A DNA stretch of 64,000 nt from Herbaspirillum sp. alder98 (GCF_020179755.1 NZ_JAIUCY010000016.1:21103-85102), one strand, 5' to 3'. Shown: positions 1-8,517, counted from the stretch's first letter. Notes: generated from the letters alone by a model not told the origin. Translations and numbers: made by a program.

Positions 1-1
1 G

Positions 2-496
2 GCCGGGCAACTGCCGATGGCGGCGGCCCAGGGCCTGTTGCCGGTATTGCTGTCGTGCTTCGAGCGGCAGCACGAACTGCCGACGCTGGCCGACTATGAA
101 CTGTTGCGTGGCGAATCGGCCGAGATGGCCTGGATCGCCACCGAAGGCAACGTCTTCAACCATGCCACCGATCGCGTGGCAGACGTGGAAGCGGTGGCCG
201 CGCACCAGCGCGCGCTGGGCCGGCCGATGAAGGACAAGATCGAGGTCTCGCGCAACGGGCGCGTGCGGCAGACCGCCTATCGCGCCTGCACGGTCGTGCG
301 CCCGATGCGCGATGAACAGGGCAACGTGGTGCAAAAGACGGTGCCGGGTTCGTTCTACGAATTCATCTCGCGCGCCCGGTATATCGATGAGCAAGGGGTC
401 GAACGACTCGACCTGAGTTTCGACAGCGGCAATGCGCAAGGCATCTTCAAGATGACCGCCGGCGACCAGAACACGTCTGCCCGAACCGCGCTTTAA
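2..496 (+). CDS. hglS: 2-oxoadipate dioxygenase/decarboxylase (DUF1338), C-terminal part
   Basis: The 164 residues seen are the C-terminal part of a DUF1338 protein; the reading frame is open to the left edge, so the start lies outside the window. The family (HglS/YdcJ) is a non-haem Fe(II) enzyme that converts 2-oxoadipate to D-2-hydroxyglutarate in lysine breakdown, in the cytoplasm. Visible family landmarks are FNHATDRVADV (about residue 52 of the visible part), KDKIEVSRNGRVRQTAYRA and VPGSFYEFISR. The stop is TAA. The first in-frame ATG at 17 is internal and is not the real start. Family assignment is by remembered sequence pattern; the enzymatic role is known for the family and inferred here. 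Confidence 0.85.
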   Translation, partial: AGQLPMAAAQGLLPVLLSCFERQHELPTLADYELLRGESAEMAWIATEGNVFNHATDRVADVEAVAAHQRALGRPMKDKIEVSRNGRVRQTAYRACTVVRPMRDEQGNVVQKTVPGSFYEFISRARYIDEQGVERLDLSFDSGNAQGIFKMTAGDQNTSARTAL

Positions 497-635
497 CAGC
501 CACCCAATCCGGGTAAATCCGGGTAAGAAGCCGCCACGCCAGCGCGTGCCCGCCTTACGCTGTGAACCTGCATTTCGGTTCCACATGGCAATAATGCCGT
601 GACCGACTGCAGCATCATGGCAAGAGGGGGATCTC

Positions 636-959
636 ATGCAAACCACGCAAACATTGCGACGCCGCGGCGTCGGCGGGCTCATTGCGGTGTGCGCACTGGC
701 GATGTCGGGCTGCGCCAATTTCACCGAAGTCAGCAGCGACGAGCGCGAGCTCTACATGGTCAGCGCCACCGGCGTGAGCTACACCATGTCGATCCCGGCA
801 TTGACCGCGGCAGCCAAGGAAAAAGCCAATGACTTCTGCGGCCGGCAGCAGATGAATGCCGACCTCCGTCAACTGGTGCGCGGCTGGCGCCCGATGCAGG
901 TTGAACTGTATTTTCGCTGCCAGCCCAAGGGTGTGAGCCTGCAGGCGCTGCTGAACTAA
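636..959 (+). CDS. small lipoprotein of unknown function
   Basis: The protein has 107 residues. It has a twin-arginine-like basic start (RRRG), a hydrophobic stretch and a lipobox ending in MSGC at about residue 26, so it is predicted to be exported and lipid-anchored. The mature part contains two further cysteines (DFCGRQQ and FRCQPKG) that could form a disulfide. An AGAGGGG ribosome-binding site lies 6 bases before the ATG. I do not recognise the family. It stands alone between the dioxygenase and a convergent DUF2863 gene whose stop lies 8 bases away. Confidence 0.75.
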   Translation: MQTTQTLRRRGVGGLIAVCALAMSGCANFTEVSSDERELYMVSATGVSYTMSIPALTAAAKEKANDFCGRQQMNADLRQLVRGWRPMQVELYFRCQPKGVSLQALLN

Positions 960-966
960 GCCACAC

Positions 967-2247
967 TCAAGCCGTCGGCCAGGCCCGCTCGCGCAGGACG
1001 CTGCCATCATCGCCGAAGCCATCGGCCAGCTTGAACTCGGTCACGCCCAGCGACGCCAGCGATTCGGCGGCGTCGAACAACTGCTCCTGCAGGTCGCCAT
1101 CGAGCAAGTGCGATGCGCTGGCCAGCACCGCGTCGGCACGGCGCAACTGCACCTGCAGGATGGCGTCGCCGGCGTCATCGGCAATCGCCAGCACGGCGCG
1201 GGCATCGGCTGCTGCCGCGCCCGCTGCGGCCAGGCCCTGCTCCAGCTCGGACAACATCTGCAGCATGCGATATTCGGCATTGCCGGCCTGCTTGGCGCCG
1301 TGGAACAAGTCCTGATACAGGAAGTGCAGATCGCATGCATCGGCCTCGCCGCTGCCGGTCAGGCACTGGCGCATCAGGCCCGACTGTGCGCCCGACCAGG
1401 CGCGGAAACGTTCGGCGCGCTGCTCGAAATAGGCATCTGCGGCAGCCTCGTCGGTCGGTATCCTGTAGAACGGATCATCCAGTTCCTTGAGCGAGAATCC
1501 GAGCAGGAAGCGCAACTCCAGCACTTCGTCATCGGCGCCAAAGCCGGCCTCAGGCCAGCCGCGCATGCTGCGCTCGATGGCAGGCACGCTCATCACCTTG
1601 CGGTCGGTCAGCGAGGCAAACGCATCGCGGTTCATCGCTTCCAGTTCGCTATAGCTGATCGCATCGATCTCTTCGGGGTGGTACAGGTGATGCACCAGCA
1701 CCACGCGGGCCCGTTCGCTTTCCAGCCCGGCTTGCTGCAGGCTGTTGCGCAAGGTGTCGAAGCTCTCGCCGTCGGCCAGCACCCGCGACGCCTGCAATCC
1801 CCCCCTGGTGCGCACCAGCAAGGGAATCAGGAAGGCATTGATTTCGAGCTCGCGCTCGCCGCGGCGCAGCAGCAGCATGTCGGCCGCATCCTCGACCGTC
1901 TGGCGCAACAGGGAATGGCCGCGCTGGTCTTCGAAGCGCAATTGCTCCAGCGCCTCGTAGAGCGTTTCGTCATCACGCTGGCGCAGGCAATTGCGGATCA
2001 TGCGTTCCAGGTCAGACTGACCGACCCGTTGCCCATCGTCGGCCACCGTGCCGGCAGCGACCGCCGTGGCCAGTGCGGCCAACTGGCGCACCCGTTCCTC
2101 GTCTTCATCCAGGTCGTTGCTGGCGGCGTGTGCATTTTGCTGGCGCCGGCGCGAGGCGTCGGTGGCGACATGGGTGCGCGGCTTGTCGCGGGCAGGTCCG
2201 GCCGGCTTGGCGGCTGGTTTGGCGGTGGGTCGCTTGGGTTTATTCAT
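967..2247 (-). CDS. DUF2863 family protein
   Basis: The protein has 426 residues. The first 55 are rich in Lys, Pro, Ala and Arg and look disordered; the rest is acidic and helical with no signal peptide or membrane segment, so it is probably cytoplasmic. I assign it to DUF2863 by remembered pattern (a family found in Burkholderiales, function unknown). The ATG at 2247 overlaps the stop of the upstream transporter as ATGA, and GAGAAAG precedes it, so translation is probably coupled. The frame stays open further upstream to 2670, but that stretch reads across the transporter gene and was not used. Confidence 0.7.
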   Translation of the reverse strand: MNKPKRPTAKPAAKPAGPARDKPRTHVATDASRRRQQNAHAASNDLDEDEERVRQLAALATAVAAGTVADDGQRVGQSDLERMIRNCLRQRDDETLYEALEQLRFEDQRGHSLLRQTVEDAADMLLLRRGERELEINAFLIPLLVRTRGGLQASRVLADGESFDTLRNSLQQAGLESERARVVLVHHLYHPEEIDAISYSELEAMNRDAFASLTDRKVMSVPAIERSMRGWPEAGFGADDEVLELRFLLGFSLKELDDPFYRIPTDEAAADAYFEQRAERFRAWSGAQSGLMRQCLTGSGEADACDLHFLYQDLFHGAKQAGNAEYRMLQMLSELEQGLAAAGAAAADARAVLAIADDAGDAILQVQLRRADAVLASASHLLDGDLQEQLFDAAESLASLGVTEFKLADGFGDDGSVLRERAWPTA

Positions 2248-3182
2248 GATCTTTCTCGTTGATTCAAAGTCGGCGCCGAGCGCGTTGGCGCGGTCGCCAG
2301 CAACATCCCTGCCAGCGCCACGGCGAAGGCCGATGCCTGCAGCCAGCTCAGGCTCTCGCCCAATGCGACCACGCCGACGATGGCGGTGCTGATCGGCAGC
2401 ATCACGGTAAATACGCCGGCGCGGCCGGCCGGCACCACTTTCAGGCCGGTCATCCACAGCCAGACGGTCCACACGCTGGCCGCCAATCCATAGAACAGCA
2501 GCAGGGCCCAGATATCGATCGATACTGCGCCAAAGTCGAATTGCAGGGCCAGGTACAAGCCCATGGGCGTCATCAGCAGCAAGCCCCACAGGTTGATGAT
2601 GGCGCTGATCCGCTTGGGGCTCAAGACCGAGGTCAGCTTCTTGCCGATCACCGCATAGGCGGCCTCGCACAGAACGGCGCCGAACACGAACAGGTTGCCG
2701 ATCCAGGCGTCGTGCGGTGCGGCCACGCCGCTGGCCGCATGCGGGTTCTTGGCCAGCGACAGCATGCCGATGCCGAGTACGCCGCAGGCGATGGCGCCCC
2801 AGACGCGGGCCCCGATTCTTTCCTTGAGGAAGATCCAGCTCATCAACGCCACGACGGCCGGGATGGCCGACATGATCACACCGGCCGACACCGCGCTGGT
2901 CATCGACACCCCGGTGATCATGCAGATGCTGAACAGGAAGTTACCCAGGAAGGATTCAAGAAACAGCAACCAGCGCGACTGCGGCGAGAGCGCTTGCTCG
3001 CCGGGTGGTTTCTTCATCCAGCGCAGCATGGCGATGGCGCCGATACCGAACCGCAGCCAGGCCAGCAGGAACATCGGCAGCGCCGCCACCAGGGGCTTGC
3101 TCAGCGCCACGTAGGCGCCCACCAACGACATGCTCAGGATCAGGCAGGCGTAGCCCATGGGACGGCTGGGGGTGAAGCTCAT
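2244..3182 (-). CDS. EamA-family (DMT) transporter
   Basis: This 312-residue membrane protein has about ten hydrophobic segments arranged as two repeated five-helix EamA units, the first opening at GYACLILSMSLVGAYVALS and the second near WIGNLFVFGAVLCEAAYAV. Family members export or import small metabolites and amino acids; the substrate cannot be read from the sequence. The ATG at 3182 is preferred over an alternative codon at 3209 because AAGGAAA sits directly before it. The gene is first in a two-gene unit with the DUF2863 gene, which it overlaps by 4 bases. Confidence 0.88.
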   Translation of the reverse strand: MSFTPSRPMGYACLILSMSLVGAYVALSKPLVAALPMFLLAWLRFGIGAIAMLRWMKKPPGEQALSPQSRWLLFLESFLGNFLFSICMITGVSMTSAVSAGVIMSAIPAVVALMSWIFLKERIGARVWGAIACGVLGIGMLSLAKNPHAASGVAAPHDAWIGNLFVFGAVLCEAAYAVIGKKLTSVLSPKRISAIINLWGLLLMTPMGLYLALQFDFGAVSIDIWALLLFYGLAASVWTVWLWMTGLKVVPAGRAGVFTVMLPISTAIVGVVALGESLSWLQASAFAVALAGMLLATAPTRSAPTLNQRERS

Positions 3183-3243
3183 GCTTTCCTTGGTCGTGGT
3201 TGGCGGCAAATACAGACAGGAGCGTATTTTAATCGACGGCCGC

Positions 3244-3530
3244 GCTAGCGGCCGTCGTCCTGACGAAAGTCAGGACCCAGTGTCTTTCCTCTCCCTAGCG
3301 GCCGTCATCCTGACGAAAGTCGGGACCCAGTGTCGTTCCACCGCCGCCAATGCACAAGCAAAGACGCTGGATCCCGGCCTGCGCCGGGACGACGGCGAGT
3401 TGAACCGTCGTCCTGACGAAAGTCAGGACCCAGTGTCGTTCCACCGTCACCAACGCACAAACAAAGTCGCTGGATCCCGGCCTGCGCCGGGACGACGGCG
3501 AGTTGAACCGTCGTCCTGACGACTTGCAAC
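3244..3530. repeat. tandem palindromic intergenic repeats (REP-like)
   Basis: A block of related repeats fills the gap between the tautomerase and EamA genes. The core CCTGACGAAAGTC starts at 3309 and 3412 and its truncated form at 3515, an exact 103-base period; an extra copy starts at 3259, 50 bases before the first. Each 103-base unit carries a left arm (GTCCTGACGAAAGTCAGGAC, itself a palindrome) and a right arm CTGGATCCCGGCCTGCGCC, separated by about 35 bases. Such GTC-TTTCG / CCCGGCC-type dispersed repeats are common between genes in many proteobacteria. Short open frames across them are not genes. Confidence 0.85.
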
Positions 3531-3542
3531 GCCGGCCAACAC

Positions 3543-3570
3543 AAAAAAAGGGCCCGCCAAGCGAGCCCTT
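3543..3570 (-). terminator. rho-independent terminator after the tautomerase pair
   Basis: On the minus strand AAGGGC and GCCCTT pair around an 11-base loop and are followed by seven T residues. It lies 76 bases beyond the stop of the second tautomerase gene. Confidence 0.8.
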
Positions 3571-3645
3571 AGAAAAGGTCCAAACTGCAAAACACAAGCA
3601 CGACGTTGTTCGGACCAGCCAAATGAAAGCGGAAGAAAATCCCGA

Positions 3646-3873
3646 TCAGGACTCGCCCGGCGCTCGGCCGTGGCGATCGACACCCCTGCCCAGCGACTTG
3701 GCAGTCTCGCCGGCGATGCCGTAATCGGTATTGGGAACATCCTTGAGAATGACGCGCACTTCGGCGCGATCGATGCCCACCGTGTTGACGGCGGCATCGG
3801 TCAGCGCAGCGATCAGGCGCTCCTTTTGCACATCGGTGCGACCGGCGATGAACGTAACCTGGATGATGGACAT
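3646..3873 (-). CDS. 4-oxalocrotonate tautomerase-like protein lacking Pro1
   Basis: The predicted protein has 75 residues and the size and fold pattern of the 4-OT family (small beta-alpha-beta subunits that form hexamers). The start ATG at 3873 has AGGAG 6 bases before it. After Met removal the first residue is Ser, not the catalytic Pro1 of the family. Arg11 (in AGRTDVQK) and Arg39 (in EVRVIL), the substrate-binding arginines of classic 4-OT, are both present. There is a basic C-terminal tail of about 14 residues. The gene follows its paralogue with only 2 bases between, so the two are surely co-transcribed. It may form a mixed oligomer with it, as in heterohexameric family members; this is inference. 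Confidence 0.85.
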   Translation of the reverse strand: MSIIQVTFIAGRTDVQKERLIAALTDAAVNTVGIDRAEVRVILKDVPNTDYGIAGETAKSLGRGVDRHGRAPGES

Positions 3874-3875
3874 GC

Positions 3876-4076
3876 CTACTCCTGTTCGGCAGCAATCGCC
3901 GCCACGGATTTGCCGGCAATGCCGAACTGCTTCGCCGGCACCTCGGTGAGCCACACCCGCACCGAGTCGACCGGCGCGCCGATGGCCTCGACGGTGGCCT
4001 GCGTCAATGCGCCGATCAACGCTTGCTTTTGCTGGTCGCTGTAACCTTCGACCACGAACATCTCGATATTTGGCAT
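3876..4076 (-). CDS. 4-oxalocrotonate tautomerase-like protein with Pro1 but Tyr11
   Basis: The protein has 66 residues. The start at 4076 places Pro directly after Met (MPNIEMFVVEG), which is needed because Pro1 is the catalytic base in this family; a frame extending upstream to 4106 was rejected for that reason. Arg39 is kept (SVRVWL), but position 11 is Tyr (EGYSDQQK) instead of the usual Arg. The next gene on the same strand has the opposite combination (Ser1, Arg11). Known 4-OT family reactions are keto-enol tautomerisation and dehalogenation; the substrate here is unknown. A GGAG site precedes the start. Confidence 0.88.
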   Translation of the reverse strand: MPNIEMFVVEGYSDQQKQALIGALTQATVEAIGAPVDSVRVWLTEVPAKQFGIAGKSVAAIAAEQE

Positions 4077-4305
4077 GCTGGCTCCGGCCGTGCAGGGGTG
4101 GCCCAAATCTTATGCGGCGCCTGGGGATAAATCAAATTCATGCAATGCATCGGCTTTATAAGTACCGCCGATTCCATACCGGATCGGCATCGGTGCCGGT
4201 GACAACCACATCGACAGCGACCACCGCCATGCCGACATTGCATGCTGCGCACCGGCATGGCAGCGCATACTGGGGCCATCGATGCCAACCACAGCCAGGA
4301 ACGCC

Positions 4306-5760
4306 ATGCCCACCCCATCACCCTCGCGTCGCGCCTATGGCGTCATCGGCGGACTCGGTCCACTGGCCAGCGCCGATGTGTTCTTCAAGCTGATGCGTTC
4401 GATTGCACGGCGCAACATGGCCGACAGCGCCGACGTGGTGTTCGAGCAGCACCCGTTCAAGGGCAATCATTCGAGCAGCAGCGCCACCACCGAACGCAAG
4501 CTGTACGTGTTCGACTTGATCCGCGCCTTCGAGCAGCGCCATATCGATGTGATCGTGCTGCCCTGCTTTCTCAGTCACACCTTTCTCGATGAGCTCACCG
4601 CCAACACCACCCTGCCCATCATCAACCTGATGGCGGCGCTGCTCGATCACGTCCGCAGCGCCATGCCACATGCCCGGCGCATCGGCGTGCTGACCTCAGA
4701 CTTCACCCGCGAGGCGGGCCTGTTCGAGCGCTACTTCGCCGCGCCCGACTTCGAAGTGGTGTATCCGCGTCTGCAGGAAGGACGCAACCTGGTCAGCGAA
4801 GCCGTCTATGGCGAACATGGCATCAAGCGCGGCCAGCTCGACGGCGCACCGCTGGACCTGCTGCGCCAGGCAGCGCTCGACCTGGCCGGGCAACAGGTCG
4901 ATGTGATCCTGCCGGGATTGACCGAGGTGGCGCTGGTGGCCCATGCGCTGGGAACGCTGCCGGTGCCGCTGGTGGACAGCAACCAGGTCTATGCCGAGCG
5001 GGTCGCGGCCAGCCACGACGATGTCGCGACACGGCCATTCAAGGTTGGCGTGGTAGGCGGCGTGGGACCTGCCGCCACGGTCGACTTCATGCAGAAGATC
5101 GTGCGCAATACGCCGGCGGCGCGCGACCAGGATCACATCAAGGTGCACGTCGAACAGAATCCGCAGATTCCCGACCGCACCGAGAACCTGGTCGGCGCCG
5201 GCCTCGATCCAACCATCGCCCTGTATGCCACCTGCAAGAAACTGGAAGACGGCGGCGCCGACCTGATCGCCATTCCCTGCAACACGGCGCATGCCTATGT
5301 CGAGCGGATCCAGGGCAGCCTGGCGATTCCCATCGTCAACATGCTCACCGTCACTGCCGAAGCCATCCGCACGCAATTTCCGCAGCTGACCCGGGTCGGC
5401 CTGCTGGCGACCTCGGGCACGGTCGGCAGTGGCGTCTATCAGCGCGAACTGGCCGCGCACGGGCTGGACCAGTTATTACCGGCGCCAGCCCTGCAGGAAC
5501 GAGTGATGAATGCCATCTACGGTCGCCACGGCGTGAAGGCCGGCTACACCGAGGGCGAATGCCAGGACGACATCCGCGCCGCGCTCGACGACCTGGTGCA
5601 ACAGGGCGCCGAAGTGATCATCCTGGGCTGCACCGAGCTGCCCCTGCTGTTGCCCTCAGGCCCGTGGACCCATCACGACGGATCGACCCTGACCCTGGTC
5701 GATCCCACCGAAACGCTGGCCCGGCGTTGCGTGGCTTACGCCAGTGCGACCCGCCGCTGA
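4306..5760 (+). CDS. tandem two-domain aspartate/glutamate racemase family protein
   Basis: The protein has 484 residues, twice the length of a usual Asp/Glu racemase. Domain 1 spans about residues 12-240 (GVIGGLGPLAS) and domain 2 about 247-480 (GVVGGVGPAAT). Racemases of this family use two cysteines. Domain 2 has both, Cys325 (IPCNTAH) and Cys442 (LGCTELP). Domain 1 has Cys87 (LPCFLSH) but Leu205 replaces the second cysteine (PGLTEVA). Domain 1 may therefore be inactive or structural. The ATG at 4306 is chosen because AGGA lies 5 bases before it; an ATG at 4282 has no such site. The gene end overlaps the convergent chemoreceptor gene by 25 bases. Substrate unknown. Confidence 0.82.
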   Translation: MPTPSPSRRAYGVIGGLGPLASADVFFKLMRSIARRNMADSADVVFEQHPFKGNHSSSSATTERKLYVFDLIRAFEQRHIDVIVLPCFLSHTFLDELTANTTLPIINLMAALLDHVRSAMPHARRIGVLTSDFTREAGLFERYFAAPDFEVVYPRLQEGRNLVSEAVYGEHGIKRGQLDGAPLDLLRQAALDLAGQQVDVILPGLTEVALVAHALGTLPVPLVDSNQVYAERVAASHDDVATRPFKVGVVGGVGPAATVDFMQKIVRNTPAARDQDHIKVHVEQNPQIPDRTENLVGAGLDPTIALYATCKKLEDGGADLIAIPCNTAHAYVERIQGSLAIPIVNMLTVTAEAIRTQFPQLTRVGLLATSGTVGSGVYQRELAAHGLDQLLPAPALQERVMNAIYGRHGVKAGYTEGECQDDIRAALDDLVQQGAEVIILGCTELPLLLPSGPWTHHDGSTLTLVDPTETLARRCVAYASATRR

Positions 5761-7334
5761 GCCGGGCTCGGCGCATCCAGTGCGTTCATGCCGGGCCCCA
5801 GGTTGAAGAAGCCCACGGCACGCTTGAGCGCCCCGGCCTGGTCTTCCAGCGATTTGGCGGCCGCAGCGGCCTGTTCGACCAGCGCGGCATTCTGCTGCGT
5901 CACGCCATCCATCTGCGTCACCGCCTGATTGACCTGGACGATGCCGTCGGCCTGCTCGCGGCTGGCGCTGCTGATGTCCTGCATCAGGGCATGCGCACCG
6001 CGCACGCTATCGACCACCTGGCTCATGGTGCTGCCGGCCTGTTCGACCAGGCGGCTACCGGCGCCGACCTTGTCGACCGAGTCGCCGATCAGTTGCTTGA
6101 TCTCCTTGGCGGCAGCGGCCGAACGCTGCGCCAGCGCCCGCACTTCGGTAGCCACCACCGCGAAGCCACGCCCCTGCTCGCCGGCCCGCGCCGCTTCCAC
6201 TGCGGCGTTCAATGCCAGGATGTTGGTCTGGAAGGCAATGCCATCGATCACGCTGATGATGTCGACGATCTTCTTGGACGACTCATTGATGGTGTTCATG
6301 GTGGCGATCAGATCGCTCATCACCGCGCCGCCATCCTGGGCGATGGTCGAGGCGTTGGTCACCAGCTGGTTGGCGCGCAGCGCATTGTCCGAATTGGTGC
6401 GCACGCTGGAGGTCAGTTGCTCGATCGAGGCGGCGGTCTCTTCCAGCGCCCCGGCCTGCTCTTCGGTACGGGCCGACAGGTCGAGATTGCCGCTGGCGAT
6501 TTCGCCCGAGGCGGTAGCGATGCTGTCGGCGCCATGCCGCACGCTATCGACGATGCCATGCAGTTGCTGGCTCATGCCTTGCAGCGACACCACCAGTTGG
6601 CCCAGTTCGTCGCGGCCGGCGATTTCACCCCGGTGCGTCAGGTCGCCGTTGGCCACCCGCTGCGATATCTGCAGCGCCACGTCGACCGGGCGTGTGATGC
6701 TGCGGGTGAGCACCACCGCAAAGGCAATGCCCGACAGCAGGATCAATATCTCAAGCAGCAGGATATGCTGCTCGCTGCGATGCGCCACGTCCTGCACCTG
6801 CTGGCCGATCTCATCGATACGCGTCTTCTCGAAGTCGAGCAGCGCCCGCATGGCTTCCTGCGTGGCCTTGGCCACCGGCACATATTCTTGCGCATAGAGT
6901 TGCTCGACCTGTTGCGCGTCGCCCTCTTTCTTGATGGCGTAGATGCGGTCGCGCACCGCCAAAAACTGCTTGCGATAGGTATTGATGGCCGCCAGCAAGC
7001 GACGCTCTTCGTCGGACGTCAGCAGCTTTTCGACTTGCGCCAGGGTCTGCGCCGAATCCTTGCTGGAGGCAGCCGCCTCTTGCGCCAGGAACTTCTCGAG
7101 TTCGGTATCGCGGCTCTTGACCACGGTGGTGGTGCGCTGGATGGCGATCAGCAGCAAGGTATTCCACTGCGACACCAGCCGTTCGGTCTTGAGCGGCACA
7201 TCCATCATCTGCTGGGTCTGCCCGGCAACCGCCTTGAGTCGCCAGATACCGAGCCCGGCCACCAGCATCGAAAACACCAGCACCACCGCAAAGCCCGCCC
7301 CGAGCCGCGTTCCCACTTTTGCATTCTTGATCAT
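5736..7334 (-). CDS. methyl-accepting chemotaxis protein
   Basis: This 532-residue receptor has a first membrane helix near residues 10-30, a periplasmic four-helix-bundle sensor of about 155 residues, a second membrane helix near 190-210, a HAMP linker, and a cytoplasmic signalling coiled coil with the highly conserved hairpin tip containing [19 protein letters not shown]. It passes ligand state to CheA/CheW. No C-terminal CheR-binding pentapeptide is visible. The ATG at 7334 is preceded by GGGGATG; an upstream alternative at 7361 was not used. It overlaps the racemase gene tail to tail. The ligand cannot be predicted. Confidence 0.93.
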   Translation of the reverse strand: MIKNAKVGTRLGAGFAVVLVFSMLVAGLGIWRLKAVAGQTQQMMDVPLKTERLVSQWNTLLLIAIQRTTTVVKSRDTELEKFLAQEAAASSKDSAQTLAQVEKLLTSDEERRLLAAINTYRKQFLAVRDRIYAIKKEGDAQQVEQLYAQEYVPVAKATQEAMRALLDFEKTRIDEIGQQVQDVAHRSEQHILLLEILILLSGIAFAVVLTRSITRPVDVALQISQRVANGDLTHRGEIAGRDELGQLVVSLQGMSQQLHGIVDSVRHGADSIATASGEIASGNLDLSARTEEQAGALEETAASIEQLTSSVRTNSDNALRANQLVTNASTIAQDGGAVMSDLIATMNTINESSKKIVDIISVIDGIAFQTNILALNAAVEAARAGEQGRGFAVVATEVRALAQRSAAAAKEIKQLIGDSVDKVGAGSRLVEQAGSTMSQVVDSVRGAHALMQDISSASREQADGIVQVNQAVTQMDGVTQQNAALVEQAAAAAKSLEDQAGALKRAVGFFNLGPGMNALDAPSPAQRRVALA

Positions 7335-7520
7335 CGCCCCGCATCCCCAACCTGAAAACACGCTTGCCCCAACGACTGCGCTTCAGGCGATTCTAGAGCC
7401 GGCTGCATTGCCGACCATATCAATATTACGAAGCGATCCATGCCGTAACGGCAATGCTGCCCGGCAAGCTGCACGGCTGGCCCGTGGCAGCCTCGCCAAG
7501 CCCGCCCCAAGCAGGCTCAG

Positions 7521-7556
7521 CAAAAAAACAACAGGGCCGCCCTGGAGCGGCCCTGC
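7521..7556 (-). terminator. rho-independent terminator after the metQ-like gene
   Basis: On the minus strand CAGGGCCGC and GCGGCCCTG form a 9-base-pair stem with a 6-base loop followed by TTGTTTTTTT. It ends the long sulfur-related cluster. Confidence 0.85.
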
Positions 7557-7576
7557 GCGCGATCAAGTTGACAAAA

Positions 7577-8404
7577 TTACCAGGCCGCCAGGATGCCGCC
7601 CTTGAACTCGGTCTCGATGAAGCGCTTCACCTCGTCCGACTGATAGGCCTTCACCAGCTTGGGCAACCATGACTGGTCGCGGTCCTTTTCGCGTACGGCG
7701 ATGACGCATGCATACGGGCTTTCACCGCCTTCGACCACCAGGCTGTCGCGCGCCGGGTTGAGGCCGGCCTTGGCCGCGAAGTCGGCGTTCACCGCCGAGG
7801 CGTCGAGATCGTCCAGCGTGCGCGGCAGCTGGGCCGCATCGATCTCGATGAACTTCCACTTCTTCGGGTTCTCGACGATGTCGATGGGCGTGGCATTGAC
7901 CCCGGTCAGCGGATCGATGCCGGCGCGCAGCTTGAGGAGGCCATGCTTTTGCAGCAGCAGCAACACGCGGCTTTCGTTAGCCGGATCGTTGGGAATGCCG
8001 ATCCGGGCGCCGGCCGGAATATCGGCCAGCTTGCGGTACTTCTTGGAGTAGATCGCCATCGGTCCGATCATGGTGTTGCCGGTGCCGTAGATCTTGTAGC
8101 CACGCGCCTTGACCTGCGCATTGAGGAAAGGGCGATGCTGGTAACTGTTGGCGTCGAGCTCGCCGGCATCCAGTGCCGCGTTGGGCTGGATGTAGTCGTT
8201 GAATTCGATGATCTGGATCTTGTAGCCGGGATTGTCGCGCTCGAAGACGCGCTTGGCCGCCTCGAATATCTGCGCATGCGGGCCACTGGTCACGCCCACC
8301 TTCAACACCCGGTCTGCCGCCAGCGCCGGACCCGACGCCACCATTGCCATACCCAGTGCTGCAGCCAGCCACCTGGCACTACGTGCGATCCAACGAATGT
8401 CCAT
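7577..8404 (-). CDS. MetQ/NlpA-family substrate-binding protein
   Basis: The protein has 275 residues with a Sec signal peptide cleaved near ALA-AD (residue 29-30). It lacks a lipobox cysteine, so unlike E. coli MetQ it should be soluble in the periplasm. Family markers include FNDYIQPNAALDAGELDAN and the GIPNDPANESR loop. Known relatives bind methionine. There is no metN or metI next to it: it is the last gene, 113 bases after a double-ATPase subunit of the dipeptide type, and is followed by a terminator. It may bind methionine or another sulfur compound and share a distant MetNI. AGAGGG precedes the ATG. Confidence 0.88.
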   Translation of the reverse strand: MDIRWIARSARWLAAALGMAMVASGPALAADRVLKVGVTSGPHAQIFEAAKRVFERDNPGYKIQIIEFNDYIQPNAALDAGELDANSYQHRPFLNAQVKARGYKIYGTGNTMIGPMAIYSKKYRKLADIPAGARIGIPNDPANESRVLLLLQKHGLLKLRAGIDPLTGVNATPIDIVENPKKWKFIEIDAAQLPRTLDDLDASAVNADFAAKAGLNPARDSLVVEGGESPYACVIAVREKDRDQSWLPKLVKAYQSDEVKRFIETEFKGGILAAW

Positions 8405-8517
8405 CGATACCCTCTTGGCAATTAAAAAAGAGAATCAATGTATCGGCGACGCCGCGCAGGCGGAACGAATCTTTTCCGTCTTGGTTATGTGGGCCGCGAC
8501 TAACGAACCATCAGCTG

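Noticed and set aside
2248..2670. N-terminal extension of the DUF2863 frame
   Set aside because: It overlaps the EamA gene in another frame; the ATG at 2247 has a ribosome-binding site and an ATGA overlap.
3244..3530. Possible CRISPR array
   Set aside because: The repeats are contiguous 103-base units with palindromic arms, without short repeats and unique spacers, and no cas gene is near.
3295..3597. Open frames across the intergenic repeats
   Set aside because: They follow the repeat arms, have no ribosome-binding site, and repeat themselves with the 103-base period.
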